Assembly: GCF_000808015.1 (NCBI RefSeq)
Contig: NZ_JWHR01000031.1
Coordinates: forward strand, 1 to 61,496
From: Terrisporobacter othiniensis
Lineage (GTDB): Bacteria > Bacillota > Clostridia > Peptostreptococcales > Peptostreptococcaceae
Direction: 5' to 3'
DNA: 61,496 bases
In this document: piece by piece, positions 8,607 to 18,372 of the stretch
Numbering within the stretch: the stretch's first letter is position 1
How the letters are laid out: each line of letters begins with the position of its first letter
Program-made: the position numbers and the translations under genes
The notes under the pieces: model-generated
What the model was told of the DNA's origin: nothing
Database searches by the model: none
The model's input: only the letters and a program-made list of their open reading frames with translations

Positions 8607-9101
8607 AGTCACCTACGTTTATTCCTAAATTAAGTACATCTTCTTTAGAGTTAACTTTTTCATCAAGTCTAATCATCATAGTATCATTATTTCTTTCATT
8701 GGTAGCTAGAGCTTGTCCATATGTATGAGTAGATGAATATTTAAAAACAACAGTACCTCTTATTTCACCATTCTTTCTAGTGATTATAGTACAGTTTTAA
8801 GATTCAATAGATCACAGCAACCACCACCAATCTTGTGATATTTTCGTTTTCCATCAGAAGTTATTTCTTTAACCATGGCACCTAAGGTATCCATATGAGC
8901 TGAGACTGTCACTTGATTTTCATCATCTTCACCTTGAAGAGTTGCTATTAAGCATCCCTTTTTTGTAAGATTGCATTCTAAGCCTAATTTTTCAAAGTCT
9001 TTCTTACACTCCAAAACAGCAATATCTGTATACCCTGTTGGACTTGGTATATCTAGATATTTTCTCATTACAAAAATCGTGCTGTTCAAATCAAATTTCA
9101 T
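8607..9101 (-). pseudogene. Truncated, frameshifted M42 aminopeptidase
   Basis: From ATG 9099-9101 (ribosome site GGGGAGAA) the frame encodes an M42 glutamyl-aminopeptidase N terminus, including the metal-binding VSAHMDTLGAMV. Around 8800 (GGGCCDLL) the frame breaks; the continuation TIITRKNGEIRGTVVF to DEKVNSKEDVLNLGI is still recognisable in another frame down to GD at about 8607. The catalytic half is missing. An intact M42 paralogue is at 42763. The cut coincides with the end of the oppositely oriented remnant at 8606, so one deletion probably removed the 3' ends of both. Confidence 0.75.
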
Positions 9102-9289
9102 ATCAATAATTCTCCCCTTGTATTTGATAAGCATATTATATCATAAAAATTTTTGAAGCTTTATTTAATTTATTATGTTTATATAAATTATTAGATTTGC
9201 TACTTTAATTATTAGATTTAATGTTTTTTATAATTATTTAAAAAACTATTAATACAAGGGAATTGTTTTTGATTAATAAAGAGAGGATG

Positions 9290-9316
9290 GTGACATGAGC
9301 AAAGCGAATTTTATGC
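9290..9316 (+). repeat. Dispersed repeat, partial copy C
   Basis: gtgacatgagcaaagcgaat followed by T's matches the 3' ends of copies A and D. The rest of the gap 9102-9411 is A+T-rich, with a TATAAT at 9360-9365 that may serve the dGTPase gene. Confidence 0.5.
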
Positions 9317-9411
9317 TAATCAGTTGGGAGGAAATGTAAGATATATAGGGAAATAGTGCTATAATATTCTTAATATATAGCTTATATTTGAATTATATGT
9401 GGAGGGTGATT

Positions 9412-10635
9412 ATGTACAAGAAATTTTCTCATGTGGCAATGAATGAAGATAGCAATTGCCAAAAAGCAACTTTTAGGCAAAATGAGTTATACACTAGAAA
9501 TAATGATATGAGAACTGAGTTTGAAAGAGATTATACTAGAATTTTGCACAGCTTAGCATATAGAAGATTAAAACATAAGACGCAAGTATTTTTTAACACA
9601 CAAAACGACCATATTTGTACTAGGATGGAGCATGTATCACATGTGGAGTCTGTTAGTTATATCATAGCTAAATCACTTGGGTTAAATTATGAACTAACAA
9701 GAGCAATAGCCACAGGTCATGATTTAGGCCATGCACCCTTTGGACATGAAGGTGAAAATGTAATTAAAAAAATATTAAAAGACAATCTAGATTATTCTTT
9801 TTGGCATGAAAAAAATGGCCTGAGGGTAGTTGATAAGTTGGAATTATTGCAAGATAATAAGGGAAATATGAGTAATTTGAATCTTACTTATGCAGTGAGA
9901 GATGGGATTATATGTCATTGTGGTGAGGTGGATGAAAATGGGATTTTTCCAAGAAAAGAATATATAGATTTGAATACCATAACAAATCCTGGTCAAGTAC
10001 AGCCTTATACTTGGGAAGGTTGTGTTGTGAAAATTTCAGACAAAATAGCATACCTGGGCAGAGATATAGAAGACGCACTTCTTCTAAAAATAATTAGTCG
10101 TGACGATTTAAAAGATGTGTACGAACTAGGGCTTAAGTACGGTCAAAAAACAGTAAACACTTCAGTAATAATGCACGAACTAATGGGTGATCTTATTGAA
10201 AACAGCTCTATTGAAAATGGGATTTGCTTTTCTCATGAAAAACAGAATTTCATTGACTCTATAAAAAAATTCAATTATGAAAAAATATATGATAATAAGA
10301 AGTTTAGTTACTATAAAAAATATGCAAACCTAGTAATTAACAGTATATTTGAAGAACTATTTAAGTACTATGACAAAGAAAATACCATTAATAATTTACA
10401 AGCTAATATAGATAAGAAGTATAGGTTTGTTATAAGTGATTTTAAAGGATGGATAATAAAATACTGTGATGAGAGTATTTTTGATAGTAAGGATTTGAAG
10501 AGTAGTCTTAATAATGAAAAGATTTATGGCACTTTAAACAATGAAAATGTTTATAAGGAAGCCATTGTTGACTATATTTCTTGTATGACAGATGCTTATG
10601 CTATTAAGTGTTTTAATGAATTAATATCTTTTTAG
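9412..10635 (+). CDS. dgt: dGTPase-family triphosphohydrolase (HD domain)
   Basis: A 407-residue HD-superfamily enzyme that removes triphosphate from dNTPs, classically dGTP, in the cytosol. Visible are RRLKHKTQVF (51-60), the first HD histidine in RMEHVSHV (H74/H77), TGHDLGHAPFGHEG (101-114, with H103-D104 the HD pair) and a later aspartate in ISDKIAYLGRDIEDA. ATG 9412 directly follows GGAGGGTGATT; the in-frame ATG at 9388 lacks a ribosome site. C-terminal residues after about 280 are less conserved, as usual in this family. Monocistronic or co-transcribed with 10696. Confidence 0.88.
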   Translation: MYKKFSHVAMNEDSNCQKATFRQNELYTRNNDMRTEFERDYTRILHSLAYRRLKHKTQVFFNTQNDHICTRMEHVSHVESVSYIIAKSLGLNYELTRAIATGHDLGHAPFGHEGENVIKKILKDNLDYSFWHEKNGLRVVDKLELLQDNKGNMSNLNLTYAVRDGIICHCGEVDENGIFPRKEYIDLNTITNPGQVQPYTWEGCVVKISDKIAYLGRDIEDALLLKIISRDDLKDVYELGLKYGQKTVNTSVIMHELMGDLIENSSIENGICFSHEKQNFIDSIKKFNYEKIYDNKKFSYYKKYANLVINSIFEELFKYYDKENTINNLQANIDKKYRFVISDFKGWIIKYCDESIFDSKDLKSSLNNEKIYGTLNNENVYKEAIVDYISCMTDAYAIKCFNELISF

Positions 10636-10695
10636 TATTGTAAAAAAATAGTAAAATAAATATAGTAGAAAAATAATATAAGGGGAATGCAATAA

Positions 10696-11445
10696 ATGAA
10701 GAAAAAAATTATAGGAAGTTGTATATTAATTGTGGGAATTTTGCTTTCAGGTTCTGTAGTATATAACGAAACAACTGAAAAACTGAGAAATGTGACTAGA
10801 AAAGAACAATTGGAAGTATTTGAAGAAGCTAAAAAGCAAGCAGATATAGGTAATAACTATATTGAACATATTACTGAGATTCAATCAGATGGATATACTA
10901 TAGATACATATGTTGATAGAGAAAATGGCTTAGAACAAATGGATACATATGAAAATAATGAATTAGTTAATAGAATGATATTTTATGATAAGGGAAGTAA
11001 ATACCTATCTATAGGAGAAGATGATCAGGAATTCGAAGGGGTAATGACCAAATTGGATGAGAGTATAGCTAAAGAAAATGAAAAGAATTTTGAAAACTAT
11101 TCTCAATTTGAAGATGATATATTAAGTACTTTAGAACAGGGTAAAGGCACTTTTTTTAGAGAAGAAAAGACTTCAGATACTTCGGTAATAAAATATATTA
11201 GTAGAAACTTAAATCTTTATTTTGATAAAGAAAGTAAGTTTTTAGTGAAAAAAGAAGAGATTGTTGGAGATAAAATAAGTACAACTACAAAATTTGAGAA
11301 AATAGAAAGAACTTCTAATCGTGGTAAGTATTTATTTAAACAAGAATCGCCATTAATATTAGGTGAAAATATTGATTTAAGTAATATAAAAATTAAGTAT
11401 GTAAAAGATGAATTAGAAGCACTCTTAAAAGATGATAGAGGATAA
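10696..11445 (+). CDS. Membrane-anchored or secreted protein of unknown function
   Basis: A 249-residue protein with one N-terminal hydrophobic segment (about 5-24) and no lipobox, so an anchored or cleaved signal. The rest is acidic and lysine-rich, with beta-type stretches (YTIDTYVDRENGLEQMDTY, SVIKYISRNLNLYFDKES, STTTKFEKIE) reminiscent of LolA/LppX-like or DUF-type extracellular barrels. I do not recognise the family. The gene follows dgt after 60 bases with an AAGGGGAA ribosome site, and a terminator follows at 11547. Confidence 0.7.
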   Translation: MKKKIIGSCILIVGILLSGSVVYNETTEKLRNVTRKEQLEVFEEAKKQADIGNNYIEHITEIQSDGYTIDTYVDRENGLEQMDTYENNELVNRMIFYDKGSKYLSIGEDDQEFEGVMTKLDESIAKENEKNFENYSQFEDDILSTLEQGKGTFFREEKTSDTSVIKYISRNLNLYFDKESKFLVKKEEIVGDKISTTTKFEKIERTSNRGKYLFKQESPLILGENIDLSNIKIKYVKDELEALLKDDRG

Positions 11446-11546
11446 TTTATTTTTTATAAATGAAATTAAAAATAGACAAGAAGATTTAATGATTTTATTT
11501 TAATAAAAATAGATATTTATAAAAAAGTATGATAATATAGAAGACT

Positions 11547-11596
11547 AACACTTCTTAGGTTGTGTATGAAGCACAAATGAGAAGTGTTTATTTTTT
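11547..11596 (+). terminator. Terminator after the 10696 gene
   Basis: AACACTTCT (11547-11555) pairs with AGAAGTGTT (11580-11588), with an inner TGTG/CACA hairpin, then TATTTTTT. Confidence 0.75.
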
Positions 11597-11643
11597 AGTG
11601 AGATAATTAAATTAATATAAAAGCAATAATTGAAGGAGACATC

Positions 11644-12888
11644 ATGTTATTTAAAGATTTAGATATAATAGAGCCCATACAAAGGGCACTAGAAGAGGAG
11701 GGATATAAAAGTCCAACTCCTATACAAGAAAAATCAATTCCACATTTATTGGAAGGTAGGGATTTACTAGGATGTGCACAAACAGGAACTGGTAAAACAG
11801 CATCTTTTGCTATTCCTATATTACAAAATATATATAATGAGGGAAAAAGTAAAAAGAATATAAAAGCTATAATACTGGCACCTACTAGAGAACTTGCCAT
11901 ACAAATAGGTGAGAACTTTAAGACTTATTCAAAACATACAAATATAAAGAGTTTAGTAATATTTGGTGGAGTTTCACAAAATCCTCAAACAGAGGCATTG
12001 AAGAAAGGTGTAGATGTATTAATAGCCACACCAGGTAGAATGATTGATTTATATAATCAAAAATTCATCAATCTAGATAATGTTAAGTATTTTGTTTTAG
12101 ATGAAGCTGATAGTATGCTAGATATGGGAATGATTCATGATGTGAAAAGAATCATAAAATACCTGCCAAAAGTTCGTCAAAATATTTTCTTCTCAGCTAC
12201 AATGCCAAAGGAAATATTAAAGCTTGCTGATTCAATATTTAACAATCCTGTTAAAGTGGAAGTTGCACCAGTGTCATCTACAACAGAAACTATAAAGCAA
12301 AGTATTTATTTTGTAAGTAGTAGAAAAAAGAAATCTTTATTAATCGATTTATTAAAAGATAAATCTATGGAATCTGTTCTTGTATTTTCTAGAACAAAAC
12401 ATGGAGCAAATAAGATAACAAAAGATCTTGTGAATGCATCAATTACTGCTGAAGCTATTCATGGAAATAAGTCGCAAAATGCAAGACAGCTTGCTTTAAA
12501 CAATTTTAAAGAGAAGAAAACAAGAGTACTAGTGGCAACAGATATAGCAGCAAGAGGTATAGATATAGATGAATTATCTCATGTAATTAACTTTGACTTG
12601 CCAGAAGTTGCTGAGACTTATGTTCATAGAATTGGACGTACAGGAAGAGCAGGGAAGAGTGGAACAGCCATAGCCTTTTGTTCTATAGAAGAAAGAAATC
12701 TTTATAATTCAATAGAAAAATTAATAAATAAGAAAATTGAAGTTGTAAATGATCATGCATATGTAAATAGTGCAAATGATCCTAAAGAATCAAGAAATAA
12801 TAAGGTTAATAAAAATGATAATAGACCAAAGAGAAGCAACAATAGAAATAGAAATAAAAACAATGTTAGAGTTACTAATAAAAAATAA
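11644..12888 (+). CDS. DEAD-box RNA helicase (RhlE/CshA type)
   Basis: A 414-residue ATP-dependent RNA helicase involved in RNA unwinding, ribosome assembly or cold adaptation. All motifs are intact: Q motif around YKSPTPIQEKSIP, Walker A AQTGTGKT (45-52), PTRELA (79-84), TPGR (128-131), DEAD (152-155), SAT (183-185) and HRIGRTGRAG near 325. The last 40 or so residues form an Asn/Arg/Lys-rich tail for RNA binding. AAGGAGACATC precedes ATG 11644. It stands alone between terminators. Confidence 0.95.
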   Translation: MLFKDLDIIEPIQRALEEEGYKSPTPIQEKSIPHLLEGRDLLGCAQTGTGKTASFAIPILQNIYNEGKSKKNIKAIILAPTRELAIQIGENFKTYSKHTNIKSLVIFGGVSQNPQTEALKKGVDVLIATPGRMIDLYNQKFINLDNVKYFVLDEADSMLDMGMIHDVKRIIKYLPKVRQNIFFSATMPKEILKLADSIFNNPVKVEVAPVSSTTETIKQSIYFVSSRKKKSLLIDLLKDKSMESVLVFSRTKHGANKITKDLVNASITAEAIHGNKSQNARQLALNNFKEKKTRVLVATDIAARGIDIDELSHVINFDLPEVAETYVHRIGRTGRAGKSGTAIAFCSIEERNLYNSIEKLINKKIEVVNDHAYVNSANDPKESRNNKVNKNDNRPKRSNNRNRNKNNVRVTNKK

Positions 12889-12893
12889 ATAAA

Positions 12894-12932
12894 AAATACC
12901 TAAGTTATTAGTTTTCAACTTAGGTATTTTTT
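12894..12932. terminator. Terminator after the helicase
   Basis: AAAATACCTAAGTT pairs with AACTTAGGTATTTT around a 10-base loop, then T's. Confidence 0.85.
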
Positions 12933-12973
12933 ATATAATATAATAGTAAAGTTATAAGATAAGGGGAAGACAG

Positions 12974-13648
12974 ATGAAATTTAAATACGATTTACATATA
13001 CACACAAAAGAAATCAGTCCTTGCGGGCGCTTAAGTATAGAAGAAATAATAGACAAATACATAGAAGAAGGTTACTCGGGATTAGTCCTTACAGACCATT
13101 TGAGAAAAGGTTACTTCAGAAAGTGTAGAAGAGAAGATTGGAAAGAAAAAACAAAGGAATTCTTTTATAGCTATGATAGAGGTATAGAATATTGTAAGGA
13201 TAAAGATTTTTACATAGGCCTAGGGATGGAAATTAGTTTTAACAATGATACAAATGACTTTTTAGTATTTGGATTTGAAAAAGAAGATTATCTAGAAAAT
13301 GAATGGATGATAGAGATGGGCCTAAAAGATTTTTATAATAAATTCAAAGATAAAGCAATCATTATCCAAGCTCACCCTCATAGACAAAAAGGCAGTAAAT
13401 TAGAGGACATAAATTATTTACATGGTATTGAGGTAAATAACCAAAACCCAAGACACAACAATAATAATGATTTGACAAAAGTTGTTTATGAAGAAAATCC
13501 AAGACTTATAGCTACAGGTGGGAGTGATGTACACCAAAAGGAAGATTTATGTAGAACAGGTATTTGTACAAAGAATAAAATTACATCAGATGAACAGTTA
13601 CTTAACATATTAAGAAATAAAGAATTTCAAATTATAGGAATGGATTAA
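12974..13648 (+). CDS. PHP-domain phosphoesterase
   Basis: A 224-residue metal-dependent phosphoesterase of the PHP family (related to histidinol phosphatase and the PHP domain of DNA polymerase). Metal ligands are visible in DLHIHT (H8, H10), LTDHLR (D41, H42), GMEISF (Glu), QAHPHR and GGSDVHQ. No extra domain is present. The natural substrate of such stand-alone proteins is usually unknown; nucleotide or sugar phosphates are likely. GGGGAAG precedes the ATG. Single gene, downstream of a terminator. Confidence 0.85.
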   Translation: MKFKYDLHIHTKEISPCGRLSIEEIIDKYIEEGYSGLVLTDHLRKGYFRKCRREDWKEKTKEFFYSYDRGIEYCKDKDFYIGLGMEISFNNDTNDFLVFGFEKEDYLENEWMIEMGLKDFYNKFKDKAIIIQAHPHRQKGSKLEDINYLHGIEVNNQNPRHNNNNDLTKVVYEENPRLIATGGSDVHQKEDLCRTGICTKNKITSDEQLLNILRNKEFQIIGMD

Positions 13649-13738
13649 AAAATTTGTATTGATCAATACAAAATTAAGAAAATAAATTTTTAAGATTATA
13701 AATTAAGTAGTGAAATTATGTACTTTTATGGAGGAGAG

Positions 13739-15397
13739 ATGAACAAAAAACATTCAGTAAATTCTTTAATAAATATGTTATATATACTATTTGTAATATA
13801 TCTTATGGAAACAATAGAAGTTGCAGAAAACTTAGGCATATTTAGTAATGGAAACTCAATTAACTCAAATATAATGCAAAGCAACTTATCAATAGAACAA
13901 ATACTATTTAATATGTTATTTATAGGTTTTGTATGTGGTGGAGTGATAATTGAAGGAAGAGATTTAGAAATAAGTGAAGATGAAAATAAGCTAAAAGTTG
14001 TAAATAGGAAGTTATTAAAATATAAAATATTTATAGGAATAACCATTTTATTTTCAATATATCTAATAATAAAAAGTTACAACAGTCAGATTATATATAA
14101 TTGTTTATTATTAAATATATTAGTTTTATTTATTTTTTATGGTAAAATGATTTATTTTAAATCTTACATATGTAATAGAAAGATTGAGTGGTTGAAAAAA
14201 ATATCTGCCATTGATGTTGATGATTATGTAGATACAAGATGGTGGAGAAGAAAAATATGGTTTAATGGTAGAGAGAGAGTTTCATTTAAATACAGAATTT
14301 ACAATATAATTATTTCTTCATTTACACTATTCATATCAACACTAGCTTTTGTTTTATTATTTATGGGTAAATCCTTATTTAATATTTTCTTTTTATACTT
14401 TATAATAAAGCATTTTACTATAATCATAGAGTCAGTATTTGGATTATATACAGTAATTACAGGAAAATGTACAGGTGTAATAGAAAAAACTAAGCACAGA
14501 AATAGAAGGGGAAGTATAGATTTATCAGATATTCCATCAAGCTATACAAGAAAAAGAATATATTATGAACTAACTTTAACTGATTTTAATCACAAAAGAG
14601 AAATCAAAATTATATCAGAGGATAGTTGCGGACTTTCTGAAATGGACACAATGGAAGTAGTTCATGGTATTTTTTCAAAAAGCCCTATTACTGTAAATAT
14701 GATATCTGCACGAAGAATAAATAATAAGAAGATTTTATTTAGTTTTATCACAAGATTTGCGGTTGTAGCTTTGATATTTTATAGGGGATATATTTTAGTT
14801 AAAGATTATGCAGAATATAATAGTAGTTATGTTTTCAACGAAGATTATAACTACGAAGAAGACGACCCTTATTTAAATGATCAAAAGGAAAATAATATTG
14901 TAGAAACTCTTCCTAAAGATGAAAAATATTATGAGAAAGTAATTAATATTAACGAAGAAAAAAGCAGTGACAATGTGAATATTAAAATAGAAAAACTATA
15001 TTTAGATAAAAATAATTCAAAGTTACAATTTGAAATGGAAAATAAAAGTGATGTGCCTCTAGTTTTAAATGTACCTTATGAAACACATATATTTGATACA
15101 AATAATAATAAAAACTCCAATATACTTATGCCAGGAGAATCTTATTATATAGAAATGGATATTTTTCAAAAATATGAGGATTTCAAAACTTTGAATGTAA
15201 AACTTGAGTACACTTTATCTCATTATGTATTCCAAGAATACGGAGATTTTTTCTACTATCTATATTATCCTCTAAATGTGGTGGACTGCAGTAGTAATAT
15301 AACTTTAGACTTACAAAACGGTAAATGCAATATAGACATAAGTGAGTATGGAGAGTTTTATGGGGTTTCACAAAATATTACACAGTTTACTCAATAA
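13739..15397 (+). CDS. Large membrane protein of unknown function
   Basis: A 552-residue protein (start at ATG 13739 just after GGAGGAG; the upstream in-frame ATG at 13718 lies before the ribosome site). Hydrophobic segments cluster around residues 10-27, 55-70, 95-135 and 195-245, and one further helix near 345 separates a cytoplasmic-looking middle (with a conserved-looking ITGKCTGVIEKTKHRNRRG loop) from a C-terminal outside domain of about 190 residues. That domain resembles a beta-sandwich (KLQFEMENKSDVPLVLNV). I do not recognise the family. It ends at the bidirectional terminator shared with 15445. Confidence 0.75.
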   Translation: MNKKHSVNSLINMLYILFVIYLMETIEVAENLGIFSNGNSINSNIMQSNLSIEQILFNMLFIGFVCGGVIIEGRDLEISEDENKLKVVNRKLLKYKIFIGITILFSIYLIIKSYNSQIIYNCLLLNILVLFIFYGKMIYFKSYICNRKIEWLKKISAIDVDDYVDTRWWRRKIWFNGRERVSFKYRIYNIIISSFTLFISTLAFVLLFMGKSLFNIFFLYFIIKHFTIIIESVFGLYTVITGKCTGVIEKTKHRNRRGSIDLSDIPSSYTRKRIYYELTLTDFNHKREIKIISEDSCGLSEMDTMEVVHGIFSKSPITVNMISARRINNKKILFSFITRFAVVALIFYRGYILVKDYAEYNSSYVFNEDYNYEEDDPYLNDQKENNIVETLPKDEKYYEKVININEEKSSDNVNIKIEKLYLDKNNSKLQFEMENKSDVPLVLNVPYETHIFDTNNNKNSNILMPGESYYIEMDIFQKYEDFKTLNVKLEYTLSHYVFQEYGDFFYYLYYPLNVVDCSSNITLDLQNGKCNIDISEYGEFYGVSQNITQFTQ

Positions 15398-15405
15398 TTA
15401 AAGTG

Positions 15406-15438
15406 AAAAATCCATCTTAATGAAAAGATGGATTTTTT
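15406..15438. terminator. Bidirectional terminator between convergent genes
   Basis: AAAAATCCATCTT pairs with AAGATGGATTTTTT around a short loop; serves 13739 (+) and 15445 (-). Confidence 0.85.
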
Positions 15439-15444
15439 AGTATA

Positions 15445-16596
15445 TTAAATTAAAAATAAATAAGCTAAAGGTGTTATTATAAGAAGTCCTAAAACATTAT
15501 AGAAAGTAAATGCTTTTAAATATTTATCATTAACTCCTTCAAACTCACTACTATAAATTTTGTAAGAAATAACACTGGCAAGAGAAGCGATTAAAGTCCC
15601 CATACCACCAATATTTGCGCCTAGGAGTAAAGCTTTTACATGATCTGTAAATCCAGATAAAAGCATAGTAGCAGGAACATTACTAATAACTTGACTTGAT
15701 AAAATAGAAGTTATAAAAGTGGATTTTCCACTTTTAAGTAGGCTTTCCATAAAAGTTTCAACACTATCTAAAGTAGAAATATTTCCCACAAATATGAAAA
15801 AACCTATAAAAGTAATTAACAAAGAAAAATCTACCTGAGAAAATAACTTCTTATTTAAAACTAAAACAGTTAAAACTGTTACTACAAAAGTAAGCTTATA
15901 ATCAATTAAATGAAACACAGATAATAAAATTATTAAAAATAATACTGTAAATATAAATATATGATTTTTATTATCTATTTTAACATCTTTCAAATCAATG
16001 CTTAAATCCATTTTTTTATCTCTATTTATTAATAATAGTAAAAAGGCAATAGATAATAGTAAAATAGGTCCAGTTATTACAAAGAAATCCACTGGTTTTA
16101 AATTATAAAAAGAATATATAAATAAGTTCTGAGGATTACCCATAGGAGTAAAACTACTTCCTAAATTTGCAGCTAGAGTTTGAAATATTACTATTTTTAA
16201 AACATTAATATTAGCTTTTCTAGCGACAACTATACTTAGTGGTACAAAAGTTAAAAGTGCCACATCGTTAGTGACTATCATGGCAGATATAAAAGTAATA
16301 AATACTAAAATGGTAGATATTGCCCTATATGATTTACATTTTTTCAATAAGCTAATTGCTATACTATCTAAGACAGAAAGCTCCTTAAAAGCAGCTACTA
16401 CAATCATAAGATTAAATAATAATATAAGCACTTTAAAATCAATATATGATAATTTTGGAGTTGCAATAAAGCAACTTATTGTAGCTAATGATAGAGCTAT
16501 AACTAAAACAGATTCCTTTTTTAGAAATTCTATAAAAGCATTTTTCTTTTTTGAGTCTTTTATTATCTCAATTTGTGAATAGATATTTTCGCTCAT
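15445..16596 (-). CDS. ArsB/NhaD-like anion or Na+ permease
   Basis: A 383-residue integral membrane protein of the ion-transporter superfamily (ArsB, NhaD, SLC13/CitT). About 10-11 membrane segments are visible; the reentrant-loop signatures IVTNDVALLTFVPL and LAANLGSSFTPMGNPQNL in the first half and SQVISNVPATMLLSG and GANIGGMGTLIASLAS in the second are characteristic. Substrate could be an oxyanion, dicarboxylate or Na+/H+; nothing nearby (no arsR or arsC) supports arsenite. Start taken at the ATG just after GGGAGGAAAG, not the TTG four codons upstream that overlaps the ribosome site. Confidence 0.85.
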   Translation of the reverse strand: MSENIYSQIEIIKDSKKKNAFIEFLKKESVLVIALSLATISCFIATPKLSYIDFKVLILLFNLMIVVAAFKELSVLDSIAISLLKKCKSYRAISTILVFITFISAMIVTNDVALLTFVPLSIVVARKANINVLKIVIFQTLAANLGSSFTPMGNPQNLFIYSFYNLKPVDFFVITGPILLLSIAFLLLLINRDKKMDLSIDLKDVKIDNKNHIFIFTVLFLIILLSVFHLIDYKLTFVVTVLTVLVLNKKLFSQVDFSLLITFIGFFIFVGNISTLDSVETFMESLLKSGKSTFITSILSSQVISNVPATMLLSGFTDHVKALLLGANIGGMGTLIASLASVISYKIYSSEFEGVNDKYLKAFTFYNVLGLLIITPLAYLFLI

Positions 16597-16929
16597 CTTT
16601 CCTCCCAATATGAATTTTGTCTTATTAATTTTACATTATAAAAGTATATATATCAATATGAGAAATTTTATTATTGAAAAATAGGTTATTAGAAGGCGTG
16701 ATTAAAATAAATACTACAATACTAGATAAAAATTTGACTTATAACATAAATGATAAAAGATATTTATTAACTAAAATAGCAGTAAGGTAGGGCATAACAT
16801 AGTTGTTAACAAATTATGTAAAACCATGGTATAATTATTACATTGTTTTCAATTAACATAACAAAATTAATTTCAATTAAGAAATTTTATAGTGACAACT
16901 AGTAATACAAAATAGAAAAGAGGTTTTAA
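16597..16929. other. Divergent intergenic region
   Basis: About 330 bases between the ArsB-like gene and the carboxypeptidase. It holds the promoter at 16806-16835 and a doubtful 30-codon GTG frame (16698-16790) that I do not call as a gene. No riboswitch-like structure was found. Confidence 0.5.
16806..16835 (+). promoter_or_regulatory. Promoter of the carboxypeptidase gene
   Basis: TTAACA (16806-16811), 18-base spacer, TATAAT (16830-16835), leaving a leader of about 90 bases. Confidence 0.5.
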
Positions 16930-18246
16930 ATGAAAAATAAGTATTTTAGTACATTTATTTTAACTATTTTATTAGTAATATGCACATCTTTAAACAGTGT
17001 ATCAAATGCATTAACAAGTACAGGTGATATACCTGGCATAATTGCACAATCAGCAATTGTTATGGATATGGATACAGGAGAAATTATTGCATCAAAAAAT
17101 GCCAAGACTCAAAGACCAGTAGCGAGCACAATAAAACTATTAACTTCCTTAATTTATGCAGAAAATATTTCTAGAGGAGAAATGATTTCATTTACAGAAG
17201 ATGCACTTAAAACTACACAAACGGCACTTAATAATTTGAAAAAAATCAATGTGGGTGACAAAATTCCAAGTGATGACCTTATGAAAGCTGTTATGATTTA
17301 TTCTGCCAATGATGCTGCATATCTAATGGCAGATGCTGTATCAGGAAACTACAAGGATTTTGTAAAACTAATGAACAATAAAGTAAAATCCCTAGGTCTA
17401 AAAGATACATATGTAGTAAATCCATGTGGTTTAGAAAGTAATGCCATAGATCCAGAGAATAAAGAAATTAATATATCAACAGCTTACGATATGGCAATAA
17501 TAGCAAAAGAAGCTTACGAAAACCAATGGATTAGAGAAATTATATCAGAGCAAAATCAAGATATAATTATTAATATAGGAGGAGAAGCTGTACCAATTAC
17601 ATTAAGAAATAAAATCCTTGGTCAATATGGCAATGTAGGTGGAAAAACAGGTAATGAAGTTCAAGCTGGTCATTGTTTTGTTGGTTTCTTCCAAAGAGAA
17701 GGAAGAAATTTAGTTACTGTAGCCCTAAGCTCTGAATATGGCATAGATGGCACAAATGTATTTAATGATACAAAAATCATAGCCGACTATGGTTATTCAT
17801 CCAAAAAGCAAATATTTAAAAAAGCAGGAGAAGAAGTTGCCAAAATTGAGCTTGGGTACAGAAAATACGGAATTATTGGACCTAAAAAGAGCATGACAGT
17901 TCCAGTTATAGCAACAGAAGATGTCATGTATTATAAAAATGATATTAACAATGAAAATGCAAGAATAGAATACAATAATGAAAATAAAAATGCCTGGAAG
18001 CTTGCAAATAAAGAGATAGAATTGAACTTTACTTTACCTAATTATTCATCAAAAATAAGTGGAAAAGTTGATTTAAGTAAATTTGATTTACTTAAAATTT
18101 ACTCAGGATCATTTATTATATTTATATTAATAGCTTTAATAGTGCTTTTTATAATAGCATATTGTATTAGGTTAAGAAATTTAAGAAGAAAAAGAATGAG
18201 GAGAAGAAATAAGAATAGACACAAACATAATAAGAATAGAAGATAA
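16930..18246 (+). CDS. D-alanyl-D-alanine carboxypeptidase (S11, DacF type)
   Basis: A 438-residue penicillin-binding protein that trims the terminal D-Ala of peptidoglycan stem peptides outside the membrane. A signal peptide occupies residues 1-27. The catalytic triad motifs are intact: S66-T-I-K69, S125-A-N127 and K239-T-G241. Unusually, the membrane anchor is a true transmembrane helix (about 397-420) followed by an Arg/Lys-rich cytoplasmic tail rather than an amphipathic helix. AAGAGG precedes the ATG, and a terminator follows. Sporulation-linked relatives (DacF) exist, but the role here is not decided by sequence. Confidence 0.93.
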   Translation: MKNKYFSTFILTILLVICTSLNSVSNALTSTGDIPGIIAQSAIVMDMDTGEIIASKNAKTQRPVASTIKLLTSLIYAENISRGEMISFTEDALKTTQTALNNLKKINVGDKIPSDDLMKAVMIYSANDAAYLMADAVSGNYKDFVKLMNNKVKSLGLKDTYVVNPCGLESNAIDPENKEINISTAYDMAIIAKEAYENQWIREIISEQNQDIIINIGGEAVPITLRNKILGQYGNVGGKTGNEVQAGHCFVGFFQREGRNLVTVALSSEYGIDGTNVFNDTKIIADYGYSSKKQIFKKAGEEVAKIELGYRKYGIIGPKKSMTVPVIATEDVMYYKNDINNENARIEYNNENKNAWKLANKEIELNFTLPNYSSKISGKVDLSKFDLLKIYSGSFIIFILIALIVLFIIAYCIRLRNLRRKRMRRRNKNRHKHNKNRR

Positions 18247-18276
18247 TTATATTATTATAAAATTTAATGACTACAC

Positions 18277-18306
18277 AAAAAAGGAGTGCTTAAGCATTCC
18301 TTTTTT
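18277..18306. terminator. Terminator after the carboxypeptidase
   Basis: AAAAAAGGAGTGC pairs with GCATTCCTTTTTT around TTAA. Confidence 0.85.
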
Positions 18307-18372
18307 ATTTGGAGGGAATTTTTATCATAATATACTTATACGAGTACTATTATTTTTTAGGGGGGAGAACTT

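Noticed and set aside
16698..16790. 30-codon GTG frame upstream of the carboxypeptidase gene
   Set aside because: Too short, no family pattern, and only a weak AGAAGG site.
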